This document shows positions 27,439 to 34,393 of a stretch of DNA of 64,000 nt, piece by piece. Every line of letters begins with the position of its first letter. Positions within the stretch are counted from its first letter, which is position 1. Location: the NCBI GenBank assembly GCA_963678855.1, contig OY787448.1, forward strand, positions 2,294,001 through 2,358,000, written 5' to 3'. This DNA is from F22 sp963678855. GTDB taxonomy: Bacteria; Bacteroidota; Bacteroidia; Bacteroidales; Bacteroidaceae. The notes beneath the pieces were generated by a model. It was not told where the DNA came from. It did no database searches and worked only from the letters and a program-made list of their open reading frames with translations. The position numbers were made by a program, and so were the translations under genes.

Positions 27439-28203
27439 AGCGTGGTGACTGCGTGCATGCACTTGGGCAATCCTTTGACAGGGGGCAATTCTTGGGATAA
27501 TAGTCGCAAGGACGTGGTGAAGGCCATCTTGACTGAGGGCAACTATGCACGCTTTGTCTTCCATAGTTGGCTAGACAACCTAGCAAAGCTGGCTCATTCA
27601 TTACGAGGTAGCGACGGAAAGTTGATTCCTGTCTTGTTTCGCCCGTTTCACGAGCATGACCAAACGTGGTCTTGATGGAGTAGAGCGTGTACCACAGAAG
27701 AAGAATATATCGCTTTGTGGCGACACACGGTGGAGTATCTACACGGTAAGAAAGGTGTACACAACTTTCTGTATGTGATTTCTCCACAGATGGATGGACC
27801 CAAGCCAGATGACTATATTTTGTTTCGCTGGCTTGGCGATGACTATGTCGACTTTATCGGCGCGGATTGTTATCACGGGACGAATAGTGCGGTTTTTGCG
27901 CACAATATGAAGGCGCTCGAACGTGTATCACAAGCCAAGCGCAAACCGTGTGGCGTGACTGAGATAAAGATAGAAGGATTTCAGATACCCAACTATTGGA
28001 CACAAGATATCCTAGCACCCATTGCAGAGCGCAAAGTCAGTCTACTGGTGACATGGCGCAATGCCTACGACCCGTTGAGCCGAGGTAAACACTTTTATTC
28101 GGTGTTTCCGGGGCACTGTTCGGAGAACGATTTTAAGATGTTCTATGCATCTGGCAGGATGTACTTTGCTACTGATTTGCTGGGTGTATATTCTTTACGT
28201 TAG
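27439..28203 (+). pseudogene. GH26 beta-mannanase remnant with an in-frame TGA
   Basis: Carries the C-terminal two thirds of a GH26 mannanase: NPLTGGNSWD, LIPVLFRPFHEHD (acid/base Glu), then YIALWRHTVEYLHGKKGVHN, GVTEIKIEGFQIPNYW (nucleophile Glu region) and VTWRNAYDPLSRGKHFY. A TGA at 27673-27675 sits between TWS and WSRACTTEEE, where the family has the W of 'SWFWWG', so a Trp codon again became TGA. The signal peptide and roughly the first 100 residues are missing at the junction with the AraC stub. With the mannosidase it forms a decayed mannan-utilisation locus. Confidence 0.85.
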
Positions 28204-28289
28204 AATCTCTACTAGTTCTATATAGATACCTATAGCTCGTGCGTATTATGATTCGTATGTACGAGAGTGATTATAGGATGTTTGATGGT

Positions 28290-28329
28290 AGCCTGTTGTC
28301 CAAATCGGTGTGGACGGCAGGCTTTTTTC
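28290..28329 (+). terminator. Terminator after the GH26 relic
   Basis: AGCCTGTTGTCCA (28290-28302) pairs with TGGACGGCAGGCT (28311-28323), using two G-U pairs, then a T run. Confidence 0.75.
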
Positions 28330-28740
28330 TGTGTTGTTGTACTTCTTCAATTTAGCTTGATTGCGTTAATGGAGTATGCATCATATCTGTGTCTATTGGG
28401 ATTGTTGCAATTGTGTTACAATTGTGGTTGTGTGTTAGCTTTTACACAATGCGTATCTTTTGTCAACTATAATATTTGGTTATTCAATTGTAAGTGCTAT
28501 GTATGTGTTAAACTGTTGAGGAATTGCAAAACTATCGTTTTGAGCTATAAATGTGTTGTTTTGTCATATTAATCTTTAATCTAGTTGTAAATGTACTTTT
28601 TTGATGTCATAATGACACGTTGTATATGAATGTTATATTTGTTTCCAAATGTTTTTGTTGACAAATTTGTTACATTTTTAGGATTGTAAAATGCAAATTA
28701 TTTGCGAATTCATTTTGAGTTACCTATCATACAATTTGAG
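28330..28740. other. Gene-poor AT-rich gap
   Basis: About 410 bp between the GH26 relic terminator and the lipoprotein promoter. It contains TG-rich low-complexity sequence (CAATTGTG repeated around 28420) and a Cys-rich open frame (28267-28572) that starts inside the terminator and is not credible as a gene. No RNA gene or protein remnant recognised. Confidence 0.5.
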
Positions 28741-28741
28741 C

Positions 28742-28749
28742 TATCTTTG
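28742..28749 (+). promoter_or_regulatory. -7 box for the split lipoprotein gene
   Basis: TATCTTTG about 70 bp before the ATG at 28821. A TTTG at 28714 is slightly too far (24-bp spacer). Confidence 0.4.
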
Positions 28750-28820
28750 TACTCGGTTAATGCATTGACTGCCTATTGTCACAGTTAGATAATAGGATAA
28801 ACTAAATTATTTATTTTGTA

Positions 28821-30353
28821 ATGATGAAAAACAAATCGTTATTGTTTACTTTATTTATTGGAAGTAGCTTATTTGTGTCATGTGGAGATGATATACAAGA
28901 ACCAGTTGGAGCTTCTTGTATTATTGAAGATGAATGCAGTATAAGTACTAAAGATGTTGATGAATCTTTAATCGTAAGTTCGAAAGAAGTACTTGCAAGT
29001 TTTGTAAATAACGAAACAGGGTCAACTCGTAGTGTAAATGATTTTAAGTCTAATAGTGGTTTTATTTCTTTACTGGATAAAATCTCTGAAAATGACGAAA
29101 TTATGAAAGAATTTACTGATGAGGAAAAGCAATTAGTACTTGATGAAGAGTTACGATATTATGATGTGTTAGGGTATGAGGATATTATACCTAATGAAAA
29201 ATTTGCTGCATTGTTGAATTCAAAAGGTGAAATATAAGTTAGTGACTCTATATATAGGATTACAAGGTTTGGTTCATTTGTAGCTAGTGTTGAATTTGCG
29301 GAAGATTTGAACTTTGTATGTAATATGATTGATAATGACTCTACTTTGTTAAACACTCAACAGATTGCTGAAATTTCGCCTAATGTAACGTGGATTGACT
29401 CCTTTTCTAATCAAGACTATATTTCTATGATAGAAGCTAATCCTGAAAAGATACTGACCAGAACTGCATTAAGTGGAATACCTTGGGGGCGTTTCCCTGC
29501 GTATAAAATGAAGCATGATTCGTGGTTAGGCAGACAAATATCCAAATGGTTTGGGTCAAATGATTATAAATATCATAAGTTCATGAAAGGGCGTAGAGTC
29601 AAAGGTAAACTGTATGATTATAATTATTTGTGTTACTATGAAAGTGGGGCAGTCGTTAAAATGCAAAGAAAGCGTGGAGGATGGCTAAAAAGATGGAATG
29701 GTTATAAAGATTGTCGAGCTCAAGAGCTAGTGATTAATTATGATGATATAGCATTTGAATTGGATTATCATATGCCTTATAATGATATAATGCCTCAACT
29801 AAAATATATGGATAGCCAGATTTTGTATGCTGGACCATTTAATGAGCCCTCTGTGAAATTATGGACAGTTAATAGCAATATTTCTACTCGCGCATTTGGT
29901 AAAAAGATAAAATTTATAGATGCTTTTGTGAATAATAACTTGGGTTATGGTAGAGCTAAAGAGTTACTTAAACCTGGATTAGTATTGGCAACTGAACAGG
30001 CACAGAGAAAATGGGGAAATAATAGTGAAGATGTTGTTGTTGGCGCACGAATTACAACACCGACTAAGACTTATTTTTATCTTCCTAATGCAGATATTCA
30101 TAGTTATAATCATGAGAGTTTAAGAAAAGTTTTTGAACATGGTTTCTATTTCTTTATAACAGTGTCTACAAATGATCTTGGGGGAAGTTTTCTAGATTCC
30201 GTGTGTAAGGTTGGTAAACATGCAGTAACAACAGCATTGAAAAATGCTTTGCAACAGCGTAATAGTTTGAAAATTGCAAAAATACAAAGCGGAAAGGTGA
30301 GATTAGCAGGAAAGTTTGATGATCAATGGGGAGGTATGACTATTGAAAAATAA
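28821..30353 (+). pseudogene. Hypothetical lipoprotein gene split by an in-frame TAA
   Basis: The frame runs 511 codons from a lipoprotein signal (LFTLFIGSSLFVSC, lipobox Cys near residue 22) to TAA at 30351-30353, interrupted only by TAA at 29235-29237. Across that stop the sequence reads NSKGEI*VSDSIYRITRFG, which matches the 'GEIQVgDtIYkITpyGt' motif common in Bacteroidota surface lipoproteins; the stop most likely replaces a Gln (CAA to TAA). The rest contains a long hydrophilic domain with no family I recognise (PWGRFPAYKMKHDSW, YNHESLRKVFEHGFYFF). Either a recent pseudogene or a gene needing readthrough. The downstream part alone lacks a signal peptide. Confidence 0.75.
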
Positions 30354-30355
30354 TT

Positions 30356-30385
30356 TTTGCATTTTGAATTAATTACTTACCTTTG
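30356..30385 (+). promoter_or_regulatory. Promoter of the small beta-barrel gene
   Basis: TTTG (30356-30359), 18-bp spacer, TACCTTTG (30378-30385), 20 bp before the ATG at 30405. Confidence 0.6.
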
Positions 30386-30404
30386 TTCTCATAAATCACG
30401 AAAT

Positions 30405-30968
30405 ATGACTAGACTAATTAAATTTACACTTTTAGCGTTTTTACTGTGTACACCAATATCTTTATTTGCACAGCAAAAGCAATTTTCTCTTGAGTTGGGA
30501 TTGAACCATCCCATTAATTTTGAAAACAGAAATATCTCCAATGATGCAGCTGGGTTATATTTGCAGTCGCATTGGAAATCAAACAAACACCCTCTTGTTT
30601 TTAACCTGCTGCTTGCTTATAATCAGTACACGGTAGCAAAGAAAGATGTTTTTGTTATACCCAATAGCACAGGTGGTACAGCCATTTATTTTGACCGTTA
30701 TTTTAAAAGTGGAGCTTTACGCTTAATTCCGTCTTTAAGATACGAAATCTTGCATAGAGATAAGTTTGATTTGTATGGAGAAATAGGTGTCGGCGTATCA
30801 CATACTGAAATTGAAGATGGGCTCTTTAATAGTGATGCCCGTTATTATATGTCTACTATGCCACGAGTTGGTGCCATATTATTTAACCACTTCAATGTCT
30901 CATTAGAGTACTATTTGTTTAATAAGGATCTGAATAGAGGAACTATATCTATAGGGTACTTGTTCTAA
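30405..30968 (+). CDS. Hypothetical outer-membrane beta-barrel-like protein
   Basis: 187 residues after choosing ATG 30405 (MTRLIKFTLLAFLLCTPISL, signal peptide ending at LFAQQ). The mature protein alternates amphipathic strands (QFSLELGLNHPINF, HPLVFNLLLAYNQYTV, LIPSLRYEILHRDKFDLYGE, FNVSLEYYLFNK) and ends in the aromatic ISIGYLF, typical of Bacteroidota 'outer membrane beta-barrel' or porin-family proteins. No specific family. The upstream open frame to 30357 overlaps the promoter. It may be expressed with the next, similar-looking gene, 20 bp downstream. Confidence 0.75.
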   Translation: MTRLIKFTLLAFLLCTPISLFAQQKQFSLELGLNHPINFENRNISNDAAGLYLQSHWKSNKHPLVFNLLLAYNQYTVAKKDVFVIPNSTGGTAIYFDRYFKSGALRLIPSLRYEILHRDKFDLYGEIGVGVSHTEIEDGLFNSDARYYMSTMPRVGAILFNHFNVSLEYYLFNKDLNRGTISIGYLF

Positions 30969-30988
30969 TATGACTCATTTAAGAATGT

Positions 30989-31672
30989 ATGAAACGATTT
31001 TATAGCTTGTTTATCTGCCTCTGTTTTAGTGCTTTTACAATTCCTGTATCCGCGCAACTAGAGCACAGATGGGATCTTCAATTTCTTTTTGGTTTTAGCA
31101 ACTATAGTACTACTGAGATAGAACCAGTGCTCACTTATAGGCTTACACCGTATATAGGAGTAGGTATGGGTGTTTGTGTTGATTGGCGTCCTTATGCCGA
31201 CCCTGATATTCCAGAGAAAAGTCTAGACGGACGATTTAAGTATTCCCTAGAAGAGGGGGAATTTGAGTGGAATTTTGCACTTCGCCCTCAACTACAATTC
31301 TTGACTCCTGAGTTTGATATCAATCACTTTCAAGATATGACTTTTCAGTTTGAAATATCTCCAGGTTTGACTATTGCATCTCCTAGGCACCAAGTTTCAG
31401 TAGAGTGTTGGCCAGTGGTACATCCGTCATCACATCAAGATATGACGTATCATTACTATAAAAACCAAAGTAATGATTGGTTGTTCTACCATTGTCGATT
31501 TGCTTTGCACGGAAATGTGAGCGATAGATTTGCTTTGATATTAGGATATCAGGTAGCTACTTACGATCCGTATAATGATATGCGAGATTTATATATTGAT
31601 AACTACAAAGTTGATATTAAAGATAAACCATTTTACGGCTGTGTGTATTTTGGGGCATCGTATAAGTTTTAA
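30989..31672 (+). CDS. Hypothetical secreted/outer-membrane protein
   Basis: 227 residues with a signal peptide (MKRFYSLFICLCFSAFTIPVSAQ) and a beta-strand-rich mature part: WDLQFLFGFSNYSTTEIEPV, YIGVGMGVCVDWRPYADP, FEWNFALRPQLQFL, FALILGYQVATYDP and the terminal FYGCVYFGASYKF, whose final Phe fits BAM-assembled barrels. Strand count suggests an 8-strand barrel. It sits 20 bp after the preceding barrel-like gene and before a terminator. No family recognised. Confidence 0.7.
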   Translation: MKRFYSLFICLCFSAFTIPVSAQLEHRWDLQFLFGFSNYSTTEIEPVLTYRLTPYIGVGMGVCVDWRPYADPDIPEKSLDGRFKYSLEEGEFEWNFALRPQLQFLTPEFDINHFQDMTFQFEISPGLTIASPRHQVSVECWPVVHPSSHQDMTYHYYKNQSNDWLFYHCRFALHGNVSDRFALILGYQVATYDPYNDMRDLYIDNYKVDIKDKPFYGCVYFGASYKF

Positions 31673-31692
31673 GAAATCAAGCAATAAGTACA

Positions 31693-31733
31693 AACAGAGT
31701 AAGTCAAATGTTGTTGATTCACTCTGTTTTTTT
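31693..31733 (+). terminator. Terminator after the second barrel-like gene
   Basis: AACAGAGT (31693-31700) with ACTCTGTT (31721-31728) followed by TTTTT. Confidence 0.75.
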
Positions 31734-31737
31734 CTAG

Positions 31738-31806
31738 TTCGCCCAGCATGGGCTGTTTACTTGCACATTACAGGTGCAAGTCCCGAGCACGTAAAAGGAA
31801 GTAAAT
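31738..31806 (+). mobile_element. Possible 5' end fragment of a group II intron
   Basis: GTTCGCCCAGCATGGGC folds into the short hairpin seen at the 5' end of many bacterial group II introns (GUGCGCCC...), and is followed by CTTGCAC...GGTGCAAG, GTCCCGAGCACG and AAAAGGAAGT, resembling domain I elements. Homology appears to stop near 31806. No reverse transcriptase or domain V/VI sequence is seen nearby. If right, it is a truncated relic just downstream of a terminator, a usual insertion place for class C introns. Identified from memory of the motif, not by alignment. Confidence 0.5.
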
Positions 31807-32196
31807 CTAGTGTTTTTCGCGAGCGAATAACAAATATAACTTCAATAAAATCGGTGTCAATATAACCACACAAAGAATAATTTCAAATATGGTTTGGTAA
31901 GAAGAGTATTCTATTCCTAGCACACTAATAATTACTGCTATAGCAATGCTTCCGACAATTGGCCATATCCATTTATGGCTTATCTTTACCCAGCTATTTG
32001 AAGTCTTTATCTTTTGATTCTTTTTCTTTGAGGGTATGTGTATTAACTGTACTGAACCAGCTATGCTAGCCATCATCAGCAATTTGTAAATACTACTTTC
32101 TTGATTGAAATAGTATAATACCATACTCACAATAGTTATAGTAATAACTACAAACTTTAGTATTGTCCTCTTTTCTATAATTGGCATTAAAAACAT
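31807..32196 (-). CDS. Hypothetical membrane protein, four predicted TM helices
   Basis: 129 residues. Two hydrophobic segments near the N-terminus (ILKFVVITITIVSMVLYYF and YKLLMMASIAGSVQLIHI), a basic loop (PSKKKNQKIKTSNSW), and two further segments (WIWPIVGSIAIAVIISVLG, then IFEIILCVVILTPILLKLYL). No family recognised and no clear -33/-7 promoter. Codon use is A/T-rich. Could be a real accessory gene or a survivor in this decaying stretch. Confidence 0.55.
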   Translation of the reverse strand: MFLMPIIEKRTILKFVVITITIVSMVLYYFNQESSIYKLLMMASIAGSVQLIHIPSKKKNQKIKTSNSWVKISHKWIWPIVGSIAIAVIISVLGIEYSSYQTIFEIILCVVILTPILLKLYLLFAREKH

Positions 32197-32347
32197 TTTT
32201 TGTATTGATTTTCTGTATACGATATCATTGACAAAAATAACAGAAAGGATTTAAATGACCAAAAGTTTGAGTTCGCAAAAAAATCGCAAATTCAAGGAGT
32301 GAAATGCGTATACATTGTCTTTTTCATGTGTCAAATTTTTGTCAAGT

Positions 32348-32402
32348 AGTACAAAAGGGGGAGATATGATTGATTGTAGTTATCATCCCCCCCCTTAGTA
32401 CT
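32348..32402 (-). terminator. Terminator after the sialate O-acetylesterase stub
   Basis: Minus-strand stem of G-run/C-run type: GGGGG with ATGAT (read from 32397 down) pairs with ATCAT and CCCCC, followed by TTTTG. Outer AGTAC/GTACT bases extend the palindrome. Confidence 0.65.
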
Positions 32403-32425
32403 TGCTAGGTTATTATTGTATGGAT

Positions 32426-32764
32426 TTACCAATCATCTGTTCGGAAAGGCACCAATGGCAATCCATATTGACTCACCACATTGCCCAATAACCAATTCTG
32501 ATAACAATAACGTACAGCCACTGGCTTAGCTACTTTTGGCGATGAGACGACCAATCCAGATGAGAACGGGGCATTCTTTGCCTCCGCAGGATAGAACTTG
32601 CGGTCTGCTCCCGCTATCTCAAAGCCTGTAATCCCCTCAAATGGACTAAGGGCTCCCCAAGCAGTGAACGTAAGCTTGACTTTGTTCCCTGCAATCTCCA
32701 TGCTTTTGTATTCGGGGTAAGTGCTGCAGATGCCTGCTATATCATTCGTATTGGTTTGTAGCAT
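32426..32764 (-). pseudogene. C-terminal stub of a sialate O-acetylesterase
   Basis: 112 codons matching only the end of SASA-family sialate 9-O-acetylesterases: YKSMEIAGNKVKLTFTAWGA, GITGFEIAGADRKFYPAEAK, VAKPVAVRYCYQNW and the terminal GLPLVPFRTDDW. Full-length enzymes have about 480-690 residues with the catalytic Ser-His-Asp set upstream, all absent here. No signal peptide. The stub still has a terminator. A remnant of sialoglycan (mucin) foraging. Confidence 0.82.
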
Positions 32765-32921
32765 TTGTTCTAGGGGACAAGATACGAAATACTAATTAAT
32801 ATAGGAGGATGTGCCGTGGTTATAGCTTTTGGGGAGCTGTGCAAACGATGGAAAAGTCGAGGTATATCCTCAGTGTTTGTTTTATGTATTGTATCTTAGA
32901 TATTTATTGACTAAGAGCCAT

Positions 32922-32949
32922 TTTGTTATACCTTTTATTTGTATCTTTA
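32922..32949 (+). promoter_or_regulatory. Weak promoter candidate for the HU-HTH gene
   Basis: TTTG (32922-32925), 16-bp spacer, TATCTTTA (32942-32949), one mismatch in the -7 box. If used, the palindromic 22-bp array at 32986-33051 lies in the 5' untranslated region. Confidence 0.3.
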
Positions 32950-32985
32950 CACCTAAGAGTTTGTCTTTGGAATAGCTTGCGGCAG

Positions 32986-33051
32986 TCGATTCAGCCTGCT
33001 GTTTCAATCGATTCAGCCTGTTGAATCGATTGAAATAACAGGCTGAATCGA
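32986..33051. repeat. Palindromic triple 22-bp intergenic element, copy 2 (TCGATTCAGCCTG type)
   Basis: Three abutting 22-bp units: 32986-33007, 33008-33029 and 33030-33051. Units 1 and 2 start with TCGATTCAGCCTG; unit 3 is the reverse complement of unit 1 with two mismatches (ends CAGGCTGAATCGA). Unit 2 is itself a palindrome (TCGATTCA...TGAATCGA), so the whole 66 bp is an imperfect palindrome centred on unit 2. Same unit length, number and symmetry as the element at 5202-5269 but a different sequence. It lies in the 343-bp gap between the esterase stub and the HU-HTH gene; apart from it and a weak promoter nothing else is seen in the gap. Confidence 0.75.
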
Positions 33052-33107
33052 GTCTGGCAAAGTAAGAAACATGAATATCAAGTACTAACACTATAAAATC
33101 GAAGTAT

Positions 33108-33707
33108 ATGCCCATTTATTATGACGTGCATCAGACACAGAATCCACTTAAACCCGAAGCAGAAGAGTATAAAGCAAAAGCTGTCACTACAACCACTGTA
33201 GATTTGGAGTTTATTGCCAAAGAGATTTCAGGTCGTTCTTCTTTTACACCTGGGGATGTAAAAGGAGTTGTGACTGAACTTATTTATTCTATCAAGTCGC
33301 ATCTGGCCGATAGTCACCGAGTACGTATAGATGAGTTGGGGAGTTTTGAGGTGCACTTGACTAGTGCAGCCAAGAAGAAAGGTGAAAGAATGACTTCTAG
33401 CGATGTGGTGCTGAAAGGGATTACTTTCCGCTTATCCAAGACTTTTATTAAGCGCTGGAAGTTCCGAATCATGAGCTGTCCTGCATCTATGAAGACTAAA
33501 ATCAAGAAAAAACGCTCGGAAAAAGAACGCCGTGCGATTATGGATAGGCTACTAGCCCAAGAGGTTGTGATTACTCGTAGAGACTATCAGGCAGCTACGA
33601 GTCTGAGCAAAACCACTGCTACTCGAGATATAAACATATATATTGAGGAAGGGTGGTTGGTGAAGAAAAGGAAGGGGATTAGTACGCTGTACTATTTGAA
33701 GAAATAA
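33108..33707 (+). CDS. HU-family DNA-binding protein with C-terminal winged helix
   Basis: 199 residues in two parts. The N-terminal IHF/HU-like domain (about 1-125) has the Bacteroidota variant opening MPIYYDVHQTQNPLKPEAEE, ISGRSSFTPGDVKGVVTELI, and VRIDELGSFEVHLTSAA in place of the canonical DNA-binding arm. The C-terminal part (about 135-199) is a winged helix: MDRLLAQEVVITRRDYQAAT, SLSKTTATRDINIYIEEGWL and KKRKGISTLYYL. Basic throughout. Such HU-HTH fusions are specific to Bacteroidota; whether it organises the chromosome or regulates particular genes is unknown. Ended by a strong terminator at 33712. Confidence 0.85.
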   Translation: MPIYYDVHQTQNPLKPEAEEYKAKAVTTTTVDLEFIAKEISGRSSFTPGDVKGVVTELIYSIKSHLADSHRVRIDELGSFEVHLTSAAKKKGERMTSSDVVLKGITFRLSKTFIKRWKFRIMSCPASMKTKIKKKRSEKERRAIMDRLLAQEVVITRRDYQAATSLSKTTATRDINIYIEEGWLVKKRKGISTLYYLKK

Positions 33708-33711
33708 CCAA

Positions 33712-33766
33712 AAAACTCTCCAATTCTTGCAAGTTTTTGAAGAACTTGCAAGAATTGGAGAGTTTT
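33712..33766. terminator. Bidirectional terminator, 24-bp perfect stem
   Basis: 33712-33735 and 33743-33766 are exact inverted repeats (core CTCCAATTCTTGCAAG) with a 7-nt loop, A run on the left and T run on the right, between convergent genes. Confidence 0.9.
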
Positions 33767-33789
33767 GATGTATGATAGTACAAGATGAT

Positions 33790-34383
33790 CTATATTCTAT
33801 CCGCACGAACCAACCCATTCATTACCGCATACACAGTAAGGCCAGCTACACTCTTAATCCCCAACTTACTAGTGATATTTTTACGGTGAGAAATGACCGT
33901 AGTCAGAGAGATACACAACTTATCTGCTATCTCTTTGTTGATTAATCCATGCACCACTAGCTGAAGCACCTCTATCTCACGATGTGATAAATCAGGGTTC
34001 TCTTCTATTCCTACAGGATGTGTTGTCTCTGGAGATTCCACTCCTGCAAGCAGCAAAGACAAAGCCACACGGATGCGGGCGCGCTCCATGCTCGTTTGTA
34101 GATAATGGGTACCTGTAGGCATAGACAGCGGTGCCGTGCCTTGCATCAAGATGATGCATCGGTTTTGGCGCTCGTTGAAAAAGCTATTGAACAGGGCGTA
34201 GTACTGTGGCGTGACAAAATACCACTGGTACATATCAGGAGTGTCGTCCATCAGTGCACCGTAGTCGGTAAAACAGCGAACGATGAGTTCCATATCATCG
34301 GCACAAGCCTCGTACAGAAGGCTTTGTAGGCCTTCTGATTCGAGGGTATTGGGGGTAATAATAGCAATTTCTGTTGTTTGCAT
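33790..34383 (-). CDS. LuxR/NarL-type transcriptional regulator with atypical receiver-like domain
   Basis: 197 residues. The C-terminal GerE HTH is clear: SHREIEVLQLVVHGLINKEI, then ADKLCISLTTVISHRKNI and TSKLGIKSVAGLTVYAVMNG. The N-terminal 130 residues look like a receiver fold (TEIAIITPNTLESEGLQSLL) but the strand that should carry the phosphorylated Asp reads WYFVTPQYYALF, without an Asp, and acidic-pocket residues are not evident. A phosphorylation-independent pseudo-receiver is likely. Its start lies 10 bp from the stop of the FAD dehydrogenase gene upstream, so the two are probably co-transcribed. Confidence 0.85.
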   Translation of the reverse strand: MQTTEIAIITPNTLESEGLQSLLYEACADDMELIVRCFTDYGALMDDTPDMYQWYFVTPQYYALFNSFFNERQNRCIILMQGTAPLSMPTGTHYLQTSMERARIRVALSLLLAGVESPETTHPVGIEENPDLSHREIEVLQLVVHGLINKEIADKLCISLTTVISHRKNITSKLGIKSVAGLTVYAVMNGLVRADRI

Positions 34384-34393
34384 CTTCTATAGA

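Noticed and set aside
27224..27787. 187-codon minus-strand open frame as an AraC gene
   Set aside because: Only the last 50 codons resemble AraC; the rest is antisense to the GH26 relic.
24651..28203. Genome-wide reassignment of UGA to Trp
   Set aside because: All other conserved genes in the window use TGG throughout, and csgG ends in TGA one base before the next gene's start, where readthrough would add non-conserved residues. Decay explains the three TGAs better, though this was kept as a finding.
28267..28572. 101-residue Cys-rich open frame
   Set aside because: It begins inside the GH26 terminator, has no recognisable domain and lies in AT-rich low-complexity sequence.
31575..31865. 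96-codon open frame over the terminator and intron-like sequence
   Set aside because: Overlaps the end of the barrel-like gene and non-coding structure; no homology.
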